Under the pieces are notes generated by a model. It searched no databases. It was not told the origin of the DNA and saw only the letters and a list, made by a program, of their open reading frames with translations. The position numbers were made by a program, and so were the translations under genes. A stretch of DNA of 47,986 bases from NCBI GenBank assembly GCA_937899725.1, contig CALCCA010000126.1:1-47986 (forward strand). The letters are read 5' to 3'. The stretch comes from an uncultured Halomicronema sp. Lineage in GTDB: Bacteria > Cyanobacteriota > Cyanobacteriia > Phormidesmidales > Phormidesmidaceae. Below are positions 23,721 to 31,302 of this stretch, one piece after another. Each line of letters begins with the position of its first letter. Positions within the stretch are counted from its first letter, which is position 1.

Positions 23721-24905
23721 TTAGCGATTGGCGACATCCTCTTCAATGGCGATCGCGACCCGTACCTGCATTCCCGTCAGGGCCGCCACGGCCTCGCTGG
23801 CCTCATCATCCAGACGCACTTTGACCGTGACCACGCGGGCGTTGACATCCTGAGTGGGGTCGGCTTCTCCTTCCCCAAAACTGGCGGTGCCGATTTGCAA
23901 TCCAATCTGATCAACTGTGCCCATGAGTTCTTGGGCGGTGCCGCCGTATTCGCTGGTGACGGTGACCGCTTGACCGAGGCTGACCTGGCGAATGTCGGTT
24001 TCGTAAACTTCTGCCAGCACCATCATCTGGTCGGTTTGAGCCAGCTCCACGATGCCCTCTTGCGTATTGACCTGCTCGCCCACCTGGGTATTGATTTTGA
24101 GGATCTGCCCGGCGACGGGGGCGCGCACCATCACGTCATCTAGATCCGCTTGTCGCTGGGCGACCTGCATTTGCGCCTGTTCCAGCTGGGCTTGGGCGAT
24201 CGCGATCGCCTCTGGCGTGGTCTGTCGCAGTTCAACCAGCCGAGCTTGGGCTTCAACAATTTGCGATCGCCCGGTGGTCTCTGTTTCAGCCAAGGCCGCT
24301 TGCTTCTGGGCCAACTCGGCCTGAGCGGTTTCGTAGTTGCGTTGGGCAATATCCAACTGCGAGCGGCTTTCGGCCCCCACGGCGGCCAGTTCTTGATATC
24401 GCTGATAGTTGACCTCAGCTTCCCGCAGGTTGGCTTGGGCTAACTCGATATCCGCCTGTCGCTGTTGGGCTTGGGTCGTGAGTTGGGCTTCTAGCCGGTT
24501 GATCTGGGCTTGCTGGGCCTCCACCGAGGCCGCCTTTACACTCCCGCTCTGAATTTGGCTCAACTCCGCCTGTCGCTGTTTCACCAGCGCATAGGCTGCT
24601 TGCAGATCGGCTTGACGGCGCTCGGCCCCCTGCAGCACGGCAATGACCTGTCCGGCCTCAACGCGATCGCCCTCTGCTACTTGGACTTCGTTGACTCGGC
24701 TGTCGGCGGCATTGGGCACTGACAAGCGAATCACTTCCCCTTCCGGTTCAATCCGGCCCAGCGCCACAATTGCGTCCAACTCGACAGCCACGGGCACTGC
24801 CTCGGTCTCCTCGGGTTGGGCGCCCCAGGGCACCGCGCAGCCAGTTGTCACCAGGGCAACCAACGAGCAAGTGATGGCGAAAGAAAGGGATATTCTACGG
24901 GGCAT
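23721..24905 (-). CDS. devB: Membrane-fusion protein, DevB/HlyD family
   Basis: A 394-residue periplasmic adaptor that links the DevC permease to an outer membrane TolC-type channel. ATG 24905 gives MPRRISLSFAITCSLVALVT as signal sequence with a Cys at TTGC that could be lipidated, although the -3 residue is Thr rather than Leu. A biotinyl-lipoyl half follows (NEVQVAEGDRVEAGQVIAVL, ~55-75), then a long helical hairpin rich in Q/A/E (~85-230), the second lipoyl half (APVAGQILKINTQVGEQV, near 262) and beta domains. An in-frame ATG at 24929 is the alternative start. It is the first gene of the dev operon. Confidence 0.92.
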   Translation of the reverse strand: MPRRISLSFAITCSLVALVTTGCAVPWGAQPEETEAVPVAVELDAIVALGRIEPEGEVIRLSVPNAADSRVNEVQVAEGDRVEAGQVIAVLQGAERRQADLQAAYALVKQRQAELSQIQSGSVKAASVEAQQAQINRLEAQLTTQAQQRQADIELAQANLREAEVNYQRYQELAAVGAESRSQLDIAQRNYETAQAELAQKQAALAETETTGRSQIVEAQARLVELRQTTPEAIAIAQAQLEQAQMQVAQRQADLDDVMVRAPVAGQILKINTQVGEQVNTQEGIVELAQTDQMMVLAEVYETDIRQVSLGQAVTVTSEYGGTAQELMGTVDQIGLQIGTASFGEGEADPTQDVNARVVTVKVRLDDEASEAVAALTGMQVRVAIAIEEDVANR

Positions 24906-24940
24906 GACGACCACATTCGTAATGAGCAAAGCAGGACTTA

Positions 24941-25068
24941 GGGCGCGTTATCAATCAAACTCGAAAGCCTTACGGTATGGGCACTACCGCGCCCGCTCCG
25001 TAAACCTAGCTAGAGGCTGGGCCGCTTTCAGCATCAGGACTCAGCCGCTAAATGATGACAGCCTCTAG
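24941..25068 (-). repeat. ~128-bp dispersed repeat, copy 2 (inverted)
   Basis: The reverse complement matches 12859-12987. In this copy the CTAGAGGCTG/CAGCCTCTAG closing stem is perfect. It fills the gap between devB and the 99-aa membrane protein gene and overlaps the stop codon of the latter (25067-25065). Confidence 0.75.
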
Positions 25069-25364
25069 TTCACACTGATGCAGGTGCGATCGCCAACGGG
25101 CACGGTCTCAGCACTATGCACAATGCAGGGGGGCAGATTCGCTGCTGATTGTCGCGCTGGGGCATCTAAAGACGTTGGCGAGGGCGGGGCATCGTTGATC
25201 ATGAACCCAGCAATGACTAGCCCAGCGCTCCCGATCATCAAGATCAACAGCGACGCCTCTGCCAGTAACAGCCAACGCACCCAGCGCCAGCGGCGCGTTC
25301 TCGGAGGGTGTCTAGCAGACAATCGCGCCAATGATAAGTTGAGAGATTTTGAAATATTTTCCAT
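25065..25364 (-). CDS. Single-pass membrane protein with small extracytoplasmic tail
   Basis: A 99-residue product from ATG 25364 (a TTG four codons earlier is possible). It has a basic N-terminus (SLARLSARHPPRTRRWRW), one strong membrane helix (~30-55, LLLAEASLLILMIGSAGLVI) and a short extracytoplasmic tail with two cysteines that could form a disulfide (PPCIVHSAETVPVGDRTCIS). Family not recognised. It precedes devB by ~160 bp on the same strand and could be expressed with it. Palindrome D lies ~90 bp upstream. Its stop codon falls inside a dispersed repeat, so the C-terminus may have been created by that insertion. Confidence 0.55.
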   Translation of the reverse strand: MENISKSLNLSLARLSARHPPRTRRWRWVRWLLLAEASLLILMIGSAGLVIAGFMINDAPPSPTSLDAPARQSAANLPPCIVHSAETVPVGDRTCISVN

Positions 25365-25453
25365 AACCACAGGCAACCCGACACTTTTACGGTAGATGGA
25401 TGGCCTAGGGTTGCCCCACCTGCATATGGGTAGTCATCTAGAGGGTACGGTGC

Positions 25454-25486
25454 TCACCTAATTGGGTAGACCTAATAGCAGGATGT
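25454..25486. promoter_or_regulatory. Palindrome TCACCTAATTGGGTAG (site D) with GCAGGAT
   Basis: A near-palindrome (one mismatch) at 25454-25469, followed after GGGT plus 10 bp by GCAGGATGTT, the same layout as sites B and E. It lies upstream of the leftward 99-aa membrane protein gene. Confidence 0.5.
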
Positions 25487-25489
25487 TGA

Positions 25490-25941
25490 AGTCTTGACCC
25501 TGGCTTAGGTTTGAAAAATAGCTATTCCGTGGCAGTTTTTGCGCTCATACCGGAGTAATGTCAATTCCCCGAAATTGGACAACACTTTGGCCAACCAAAG
25601 ATCCCCTTTTGTCCCCCTTAAAAAGTAGGAAGCGCAATATCAGCAAGGTTTATAGCTCCCTTTTCTGTGGCGCCGCCTGCCCGGAGGGCGTAGGGGCGGC
25701 GACAGCGGGGGATACTCGATTTGTAGCGCTATTCTGTAGAACTGATGTAAACCGATGGCATTCAAGACTTCCCGATCGCCCGCATCCAGAGAACCCCCTT
25801 GAGCCGTTGTGCTCGTGGAATGGGGCCGCTTTTCATCTGTGCGCTTGGCCGGATGGACTGATGACCAGCGGCAATAAAAGCTGAACTCAGCATAATGTGG
25901 CGATGGCAGATGCTAACCCTGGCAACTGCTATCATCGGCGG
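25490..25941. other. Non-coding gap with no recognised gene
   Basis: About 450 bp. A 108-codon open frame at 25558-25884 (+) has no ribosome binding site and looks like chance coding, with many Pro/Trp/Cys. A GC-rich stretch near 25665-25710 can fold weakly. No repeat or RNA gene is recognised. Confidence 0.5.
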
Positions 25942-26517
25942 CTATTCCAGGGGGTCTGACTCAACCATGGAGTTCGCGACCCGCAGAAACTCATCCGGTG
26001 AAATGCCCTCTGCTACTGCCCCCAGCACATACCCTGTCTGATCTTGCTGCCAAGCAACATAACGGATTTCGCCCGCGCCATAGTCAACGGTGAGGTAGCG
26101 CCCCGTAATATTGTTAGATAACTCGATTGGGGTCAGCTCAGCTTGATGTCGCTGCTGCCAGTCGGCAAAGGCAGCAAGATGCATAACGGCGGCGGCTCCT
26201 ACGGTCAGACAATCTGGCTGCACACCGCGATCGCACTCCGGATCGGGCGATAGATACACCACCAGGCCCGTCTCACCGACATCAACCGAAGGGTAGAGCG
26301 GTTCTGGCTGCTCGGGTACATAGCTCGGCAGCCGCATCTGCAAGTCACCGGGTAGCTGCTGTTGAATATCTGGCAAAACGGCATCAAACAAGGGCGCGGC
26401 CTGGGCGGCGAGGGGAAACAGCAACGTTCCGAACCAAAGGAAATTTTGCAGAGGGAACAGTAAGATACCGAACCGGAGGAAATCGTGTAGTCGGGGTCGC
26501 CCAAAAATTTGCTTCAT
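25942..26517 (-). CDS. Exported protein, function unknown
   Basis: A 191-residue product from ATG 26517, chosen because GGAGA lies 8-9 nt upstream. The N-terminus is an unusually long hydrophobic leader made of two near-identical units (FLRFGILLFPLQN and FLWFGTLLFPLAA) ending AQAAP, probably one signal peptide enlarged by a 39-bp tandem duplication (26412-26485). The mature domain is beta-rich with two cysteines (PECDRGVQPDCL) and a WQQRHQAELTPIELSNNITG segment. Family unknown. It is divergent from the two-component operon, sharing a control region with the ATGAC dyad. Confidence 0.7.
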   Translation of the reverse strand: MKQIFGRPRLHDFLRFGILLFPLQNFLWFGTLLFPLAAQAAPLFDAVLPDIQQQLPGDLQMRLPSYVPEQPEPLYPSVDVGETGLVVYLSPDPECDRGVQPDCLTVGAAAVMHLAAFADWQQRHQAELTPIELSNNITGRYLTVDYGAGEIRYVAWQQDQTGYVLGAVAEGISPDEFLRVANSMVESDPLE

Positions 26518-26606
26518 CGGAGCAATCTCCAAAATCACGACGTGAACGCTCATCACGTTAGAGCGGTCGTTGCCCCCACGGGACTACCTGAAGTCATCTC
26601 ATAACC

Positions 26607-26620
26607 ATGACTCTAGTCAT
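26607..26620. promoter_or_regulatory. Dyad ATGAC-N4-GTCAT upstream of the two-component operon
   Basis: ATGACTCTAGTCAT: 6-bp arms ATGACT/AGTCAT around CT, with an extra AGTCAT half-site at 26591-26596. It lies between the divergent exported-protein gene (26517) and the histidine kinase (26682). A second copy is at 28506-28519. It is a candidate binding site for the NarL-type regulator of this operon. Confidence 0.5.
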
Positions 26621-26681
26621 CACGGCGATCGCCACCGTCGCAGTATGGTACGAATAACTGCTCTCTATCCCGTTGCTGGCG

Positions 26682-27854
26682 ATGGCCGTATCCACCTGTT
26701 CATCTCAACTGCGCCGCAACCTCCGCTGGGTGGAATGGTTTCTTTTGGCGGTGAGTTTGATTCAAAATTGGCTCGCCTCGCATCTTGAAACGCAAGCGCC
26801 GCCTCTGGTATGGGCTTATCTTTTTGGGGGTGTATTTTTTGTATCCAGCCTGAACTTTCCGATCTCGCGATCGCTCTGGCAGCGGCGCATCTACGTCTTC
26901 CTACAGCTCGGTTTAATTCTGACGGCCTTCGCCTGGGAAGTGTGGTTTGAGCTGTTGCTTTATTTTGTCTTGGTGAAGAGCTGCTTCCTGTTGCCTCGGC
27001 GCGAAGTCATCCTCGCCACGCTACTGGCTGGCATTAGTGAGATCGTCATTATCGCTCGGTGGATTCCTCACCGGATCGACGATATTGTGACCCAGATTCA
27101 GGCCGGACAAGCTGAGTCAATCTACAACGTTCAAGTCATTCTCTTTAGCAATATCGTGAGTTACGTGGGAATCAGCTTTTTTGCGGTTTGCTTTGGGTTC
27201 ATTATGGTGGCCGAACGCCAGAGTCGGCTGCGCGCCGAGGCCCTCTCTCAACAAGTGGAAGCCCAGGCCGTCGCGCTAGAACGGACCCGCATTGCGCGTG
27301 ATATCCACGATGGTTTGGGCCATTCTCTCACCACCCTCAGCGTTCAGCTTGAACTGATCCAGCGGCTCACCCAGCAAGAGCCCATCGCGGCGGCGGGGGC
27401 TTTGGCCACTGCCCAACAGCTCACCCATCAGTGTTTGCAGGATGTGCGGCTGTCGGTACAAACTATGCGGCAACGCAATTTTGATCTCAATCAGGCCATC
27501 CGCGAGCTAATTGACCAAATTCACGCGCTCCATACCCTCAAGATCGATTACCAGCTCCAGTTCCCGGTGTTGTCACCTCAAGTGGCTCATCAAATTTATT
27601 GCATTTTGCAAGAGGGGCTAACCAATATTCAAAAATATGCCCAGGCCCATCAGGTGCATTTGCGGGGGTACGTCACAAGTACAGATATTTGGCTAGAGCT
27701 GCAAGATGATGGCGTGGGGTTTGACTCGGCTGGCGTGTTGCCAGGGTTTGGGCTGCGGGGCATGCAAGAGCGCACCCAACTCCTCAAGGGGCAGCTCAAG
27801 GTGCAGAGCCAGATGGGCAAAGGAACCTTTATTCAGGTATGTATTCCCCGATGA
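26682..27854 (+). CDS. Sensor histidine kinase, DesK/NarX-type (HisKA_3)
   Basis: About 390 residues. Five or so membrane helices lie between residues ~15 and ~180 with no large sensor domain, as in DesK-type membrane sensors. A coiled-coil linker (ERQSRLRAEALSQQVEAQAV) leads into the HisKA_3 dimer/phospho-acceptor ERTRIARDIHDGLGHSL with the acceptor His near 213. The HATPase_c domain shows CILQEGLTNIQKYAQA (N-box) near 310, DDGVGFD (G1) and GFGLRGMQERTQ (G2). ATG 26682 is preferred over a TTG at 26673. It overlaps the response regulator by ATGA, so kinase and regulator are translationally coupled. Confidence 0.92.
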   Translation: MAVSTCSSQLRRNLRWVEWFLLAVSLIQNWLASHLETQAPPLVWAYLFGGVFFVSSLNFPISRSLWQRRIYVFLQLGLILTAFAWEVWFELLLYFVLVKSCFLLPRREVILATLLAGISEIVIIARWIPHRIDDIVTQIQAGQAESIYNVQVILFSNIVSYVGISFFAVCFGFIMVAERQSRLRAEALSQQVEAQAVALERTRIARDIHDGLGHSLTTLSVQLELIQRLTQQEPIAAAGALATAQQLTHQCLQDVRLSVQTMRQRNFDLNQAIRELIDQIHALHTLKIDYQLQFPVLSPQVAHQIYCILQEGLTNIQKYAQAHQVHLRGYVTSTDIWLELQDDGVGFDSAGVLPGFGLRGMQERTQLLKGQLKVQSQMGKGTFIQVCIPR

Positions 27855-28513
27855 TTCGTCTGATGTTGGCTGATGATCAAGCGATGTTCCGTCAGGGACT
27901 GGCGCGTCTTCTGAGCTTAGAACCGGATATGGCGGTATTGGCCGAGGCGATGGATGGTCGCGCGGCGATCGCCCTAGCCGAGCAACATCAGCCCGACGTC
28001 ATTTTGATGGATATGCGCATGCCCCAAGTCGATGGTGTGGCCGCCACGCGCGAGATTCATCAACGGCTACCCTGGATTCGCATTCTGGTGCTGTCCACCT
28101 TTGACGAAGATGACTATATCCAGGCCTCGCTCCGGGCGGGGGCGTTGGGCTATTTGCTCAAAAGCACGCCTTCGCCTCAGTTGGCGGCGGCCATCCGCAC
28201 GGTTTACCAAGGCTACGGCCACCTTGGCCCCACCATTGCGCCTAAGGTGTTTACTCAACATCGCCGCACCTCTACCGCCGCCGACTATCAGCATCTATTT
28301 ACCCAGCGCGAGCTCGACATTCTGCACCTGCTGCGGCAAGGCCACACGAATCGCGAGATGGCCACGGCCCTGCATCTAAGCATCGGGACAGTCAAAAACC
28401 ACCTGACCCGCATCCTCTCACAGTTAGGAGTTCGCGATCGCACCCAGGCAGCATTATGGGCACACCAGCACCTCCCGCCTGCCAACCAACCGTCCGGTGC
28501 TGGGCATGACTAA
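27851..28513 (+). CDS. NarL/FixJ-family response regulator
   Basis: A 220-residue regulator. The receiver domain (1-120) has MLADDQAM with the acidic pair near residue 7, the phospho-Asp in DVILMDMRMP near 54, the Thr in VLSTFDEDDY near 82 and Lys in GYLLKST near 104. The C-terminal LuxR HTH (~150-215) reads LFTQRELDILHLLRQGHTNR, then LHLSIGTVKNHLTRILSQLG. ATG 27851 is chosen because it forms the ATGA overlap with the kinase stop; an upstream in-frame ATG at 27839 is less likely. It probably binds the ATGAC-N4-GTCAT dyads at 26607 and 28506. Confidence 0.93.
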   Translation: MIRLMLADDQAMFRQGLARLLSLEPDMAVLAEAMDGRAAIALAEQHQPDVILMDMRMPQVDGVAATREIHQRLPWIRILVLSTFDEDDYIQASLRAGALGYLLKSTPSPQLAAAIRTVYQGYGHLGPTIAPKVFTQHRRTSTAADYQHLFTQRELDILHLLRQGHTNREMATALHLSIGTVKNHLTRILSQLGVRDRTQAALWAHQHLPPANQPSGAGHD

Positions 28514-28519
28514 CGTCAT
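28506..28519. promoter_or_regulatory. Dyad ATGAC-N4-GTCAT overlapping the regulator stop
   Basis: CATGACTAACGTCATG is symmetric apart from its centre. A half-site ATGACT follows at 28528, and a third, shorter variant ATGAC-TCC-GTCAC is at 28569-28581. All lie upstream of the secreted-protein gene at 28662. Confidence 0.5.
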
Positions 28520-28661
28520 GGCGATCGATGACTTTAGTACCGGACTGCTCAACACTCACCTGCATATGATGACTCCGTCACATCAGTTAGCAGCCCCCTT
28601 TCCCGTGACTGTGGTTGAGCTAATTGATGGCTAGTAGATCCTTAAAAAGGAAAACGGAATT

Positions 28662-28997
28662 ATGCGAATCTTATCCATCTCGCTAGCACTAGGGATGAGT
28701 AGTTTAGGCCTGTTAAGTGTCACCCAGTCTCCTGCCAGGGCGCTGCGATTGCGAGATTGTCCGGGGGTGACTTGGGAGAGCCAGTTTAGTGACTGCAAGC
28801 TGGTGGACTTTCATGCGGCCCCCCCAGATGCCGAAGTTTTTGAGGTGAGCATGAGGCTGTCATTGTCCGTGACGATCGCTCAGTATCAAACGGACTTTGC
28901 GATCGCCCATGCGCCACCGCGACGGGCTGGTTTACTCGCTCTGCAATACGAGACCGACAGTGCGCCGGCCAGTGTGCAGGTGAGTCAAACACCATAG
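28662..28997 (+). CDS. Secreted small protein, function unknown
   Basis: A 111-residue protein with AAAAAGGAAAACGG before the ATG. The signal peptide is MRILSISLALGMSSLGLLSV ending near PARA. The mature chain has one likely disulfide (RDCPGVTWESQFSDCKL) and a charged/Ala-rich tail. No family recognised. It lies 150 bp after the response regulator on the same strand, downstream of two or three ATGAC dyads, so it is the most likely direct target of that two-component system. It is comparable in design to the other small secreted or membrane proteins at 19238, 25065 and 25942, without sequence similarity that I can see. Confidence 0.7.
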   Translation: MRILSISLALGMSSLGLLSVTQSPARALRLRDCPGVTWESQFSDCKLVDFHAAPPDAEVFEVSMRLSLSVTIAQYQTDFAIAHAPPRRAGLLALQYETDSAPASVQVSQTP

Positions 28998-29032
28998 CCA
29001 TCGTGAGGGCGGCAACTGGCAGCAGTCGGCTC

Positions 29033-29065
29033 TCCCCCAACTGGGTGAACCGTTTGGCAGGATGT
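29033..29065. promoter_or_regulatory. Palindrome TCCCCCAACTGGGTGA (site E) with GCAGGAT
   Basis: An imperfect palindrome at 29033-29048, with GGGT followed after 10 bp by GCAGGATGTT as at sites B and D. It sits between convergent gene ends (28997 and 29152), so it has no evident target gene and may be a stranded or relic promoter. Confidence 0.45.
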
Positions 29066-29151
29066 TCACACTTCAGCCTTGGCGATAGGCTAGGTCAGAA
29101 CGGTAAATCTACCATTTTGGCGATCGCCCCCAGCTTCAATTCAACTGTGTG

Positions 29152-29622
29152 CTAGCGAGGAATATCTAACGGCAAGATTTCACTCCGAATGTTCCCACCC
29201 GAAATGGTTAGGCGACCAACGGCGATCGGCAGCTTAAATCGCCTCGGCCCAGCACTCCCCGGATTGAGATAGAGCGTCCCGTCTTTTTCTTCGATTTTGG
29301 GCTGGTGCGAGTGACCCGACACCACAACCCGGAAACCGGCTGCTTGCGGGTCCAGATCGAGCGCTTTCAGGTTGTGGAGCACGTAGATCAGCATGTCGTT
29401 AACCTGCACAACTTGCGTCTCGGGGAACTCGTCGGCCCACGCGGCTTGATCGATGTTGCCGCGAATTGCTTTCACGGGTGCGATCGCTGCCAGCTGCTCA
29501 ATGACTTCCACGCGACCGATATCCCCGGCATGGATGATCAGATCGCTACCCTGCAGCGCCGAAATGGCTTCGGGTCGCAGCAATCCGTGGGTATCTGAAA
29601 TCACCCCGATGGTTTTAGGCAT
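29152..29622 (-). CDS. YfcE/MJ0936-family metallophosphoesterase
   Basis: A 156-residue calcineurin-like phosphoesterase. ATG 29622 gives MPKTIGVISDTHGLLRPEA with the first metal motif DxH; IHAGDIGRVE gives GDxx, VKAIRGNID gives GN(I)D, and VVSGHSHQPK near 102 gives GHSH. It is a two-metal phosphodiesterase of the YfcE type, substrate unknown. It starts 5 bp after the Uma2-family gene on the same strand, so they are co-transcribed. Upstream extension to 29646 would overlap the Uma2 gene and is rejected. Confidence 0.9.
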   Translation of the reverse strand: MPKTIGVISDTHGLLRPEAISALQGSDLIIHAGDIGRVEVIEQLAAIAPVKAIRGNIDQAAWADEFPETQVVQVNDMLIYVLHNLKALDLDPQAAGFRVVVSGHSHQPKIEEKDGTLYLNPGSAGPRRFKLPIAVGRLTISGGNIRSEILPLDIPR

Positions 29623-29627
29623 GTTGA

Positions 29628-30203
29628 CTAGACTCCGCCAAAGCACTCTAAAACTGAAATCTCGCAGGTCGGAAAGGCTTGAATCTGAATGGCTTGCTCT
29701 CTGAGGATGAGCTGACGTTGGTAGCCGTCGGGACTCGGATCTCTAAAAACGTGCAGTTGTCGAGCCGAAACGTTGAGCACCCAGTAATCGAGAATGCCTG
29801 CAGTTGAGTAGAGATTGGCTTTGCCGCCCAGATCGCGCTCTACCGTCGTATCAGCCACTTCAATAATTAGGTAGACGTCGGCTGGGGTGGGGTGATGACT
29901 GGCGTAAAAGTCATCTTGAGGGCGAACCACGGCAATATCAGGCTCAGGTTCTGAATAGTCGTCAAGTCGAATGGGATCTTGCAATCGTACCAACACCTGC
30001 TCACCCAAGCGGCGTTCGAGTAACTTTTCTATCCGCTTGCAGAGAGCGCTATGGACTGGGCCTTTGGGCATTTTTTGAATAATTTGTCCGGCAAGCAGCT
30101 CAACCTGTTCATCCGCACCCAGAATGCCGACTTCCGCCATGCGGTGATAGTCAGTGGTGGAAATGAGACGAAGCTGAATCGGCGATGGCGGTATGGCGAT
30201 CAC
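29628..30203 (-). CDS. Uma2-family endonuclease (DUF820)
   Basis: A 191-residue PD-(D/E)XK-fold protein of the large cyanobacterial Uma2 family. Motifs in order: TTDYHRMAEVGILGADEQVEL and GQIIQKMPKGPVHS at the N-terminus, PEPDIAVVRP near 97 (catalytic Asp), VYLIIEVADTTVERDLGGKA near 118-138 (Glu and Lys), then YWVLNVSARQLHVFRDP. Family members are presumed nucleases linked to mobile DNA, but their biological role is unsettled. It forms a two-gene unit with the phosphoesterase. Confidence 0.9.
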   Translation of the reverse strand: MIAIPPSPIQLRLISTTDYHRMAEVGILGADEQVELLAGQIIQKMPKGPVHSALCKRIEKLLERRLGEQVLVRLQDPIRLDDYSEPEPDIAVVRPQDDFYASHHPTPADVYLIIEVADTTVERDLGGKANLYSTAGILDYWVLNVSARQLHVFRDPSPDGYQRQLILREQAIQIQAFPTCEISVLECFGGV

Positions 30204-30279
30204 GGGCGTAGCGGCAAAGTTTGCTTGGCTTAAATTATAGCGATGGGGCGATCACAGTTTTGATGCTCGTAGTGTATGG

Positions 30280-30327
30280 ATTGCGATCGCTAAAGCCATC
30301 AGCTTGAGGTGCGATCGTGATTTCTAA
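30280..30327 (+). repeat. 48-bp direct repeat, copy 1, flanking the toxin-antitoxin module
   Basis: Matches 31128-31175 at 43 of 48 positions, with a shared invariant core CTAAAGCCATCAGCTTGAGG. Together the two copies bracket the toxin-antitoxin pair. Confidence 0.85.
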
Positions 30328-30399
30328 CGTTCCCACTACCTGCCGCCGACAGTTTTAAAGCTGATAGATACCCTTTTTGCGGTCGGGCGGAGAGGGTTT

Positions 30400-30645
30400 T
30401 TATGCTGACGGCAACTGGTCTTCTAGCTCTGGCTGAATGTCAGCAACTTTAACTAAAACCGCCTCATATTTTGACCGATTTCCCTGGCTGGCACGCTCTT
30501 GTAGATATTCTTCGGTGGTTAACGCGGCAATCTTCTCGGCAACCGCCAGCGCAACAAACTGATCCAATGAAACCCCATCCTGCTCAGCGAGCTTCTGCAG
30601 GCTTTTGTACAGTGAGTCGGGCAATTGAATACTCAGGTCACTCAT
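30400..30645 (-). CDS. Antitoxin-like protein (ribbon-helix-helix type)
   Basis: An 81-residue protein. MSDLSIQLPDSLYKSLQKLA gives the beta strand and first helix of a MetJ/Arc-type DNA-binding fold, with SLDQFVALAVAEKIAAL as the second helix; the C-terminal ~35 residues are a polar toxin-wrapping tail. The ATG overlaps the stop of the PIN toxin gene (ATGA), so the order is toxin first, antitoxin second, which is common for this PIN subfamily in cyanobacteria. It presumably neutralises the toxin and represses the operon. Confidence 0.85.
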   Translation of the reverse strand: MSDLSIQLPDSLYKSLQKLAEQDGVSLDQFVALAVAEKIAALTTEEYLQERASQGNRSKYEAVLVKVADIQPELEDQLPSA

Positions 30646-31070
30646 GGCAATGCTCCGCTCAGTTTCAAGAACTCTGCCGGGGTAATAGCGCTGACTCCAA
30701 ACCGCTCAAGGCCCGTAAAATCGCGAGTATTGTATGTCACTACGCTATCACACCCGGCTTTGACAGCTAGCTCCAAAACCATGTCATCCTTGGGATCTCG
30801 CAGATAGGGACGCCAGAGGAAGAAAATTTGATGATGAGTGGCCACTGCGCAGTGGAAGTTGATCACGTCTTGAACATCTGCAGCGTCAATAGTGAGGTTT
30901 GAGAGTTCCCTAGTCAAAACATCTTCGTACTCCAAAACCAGTGGTACAGAAAGATGGATATCAAATAGTCCGCCACCCACCAAGCTTAGTAGTCGAAAAG
31001 CAGTCCCGTTTCTAGATCTTAGCCCGGCAACCATCACGTTGGTGTCAATCACAATCTGTGGAATGGGCAT
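30642..31070 (-). CDS. PIN-domain toxin (ribonuclease)
   Basis: A 142-residue PIN-domain protein: IVIDTNVMVAGLRSRNGTA with the first catalytic Asp near residue 7, a conserved Glu in LVLEYEDVLTRE near 48, DPKDDMVLELAVKAGCDSVV with Asp residues near 100, and YNTRDF near 117. PIN toxins cleave RNA, often tRNA or rRNA. ATG 31070 is chosen over 31079 on family alignment. It is coupled to the antitoxin by a 4-bp overlap. The module is bracketed by 48-bp direct repeats, hinting at acquisition or duplication. Confidence 0.88.
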   Translation of the reverse strand: MPIPQIVIDTNVMVAGLRSRNGTAFRLLSLVGGGLFDIHLSVPLVLEYEDVLTRELSNLTIDAADVQDVINFHCAVATHHQIFFLWRPYLRDPKDDMVLELAVKAGCDSVVTYNTRDFTGLERFGVSAITPAEFLKLSGALP

Positions 31071-31127
31071 GGGATGCAACCCTGAAGATGATCATCGGCA
31101 GCCCATCAAGATTATCGTTTCGAATAG

Positions 31128-31175
31128 ATTGAGATCGCTAAAGCCATCAGCTTGAGGTGAGATCGCGGCTTCTAA
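31128..31175 (+). repeat. 48-bp direct repeat, copy 2
   Basis: Same orientation as 30280-30327 with 5 differences. The distance between the copies is ~848 bp, and the interval contains only the toxin-antitoxin pair and short flanks. Confidence 0.85.
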
Positions 31176-31302
31176 AGATAGAGCCAACGGCGCTAGTAAG
31201 TTTATGACTTTGGCAAAAGTCTTTTCTGACGTGGCAATGCAGTGTTATTTGCATGCTGCACGCAACCTTGATATCAACGATTGAAAGTGCGAAAAGTCCG
31301 CT

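Noticed and set aside
25558-25884. 108-codon open frame on + strand
   Set aside because: No ribosome binding site, odd Pro/Trp/Cys-rich product, no family.
28846-28875. Match GAGGCTGTCATT to the 128-bp repeat inside the secreted-protein gene
   Set aside because: Only a dozen bases agree; no wider similarity.
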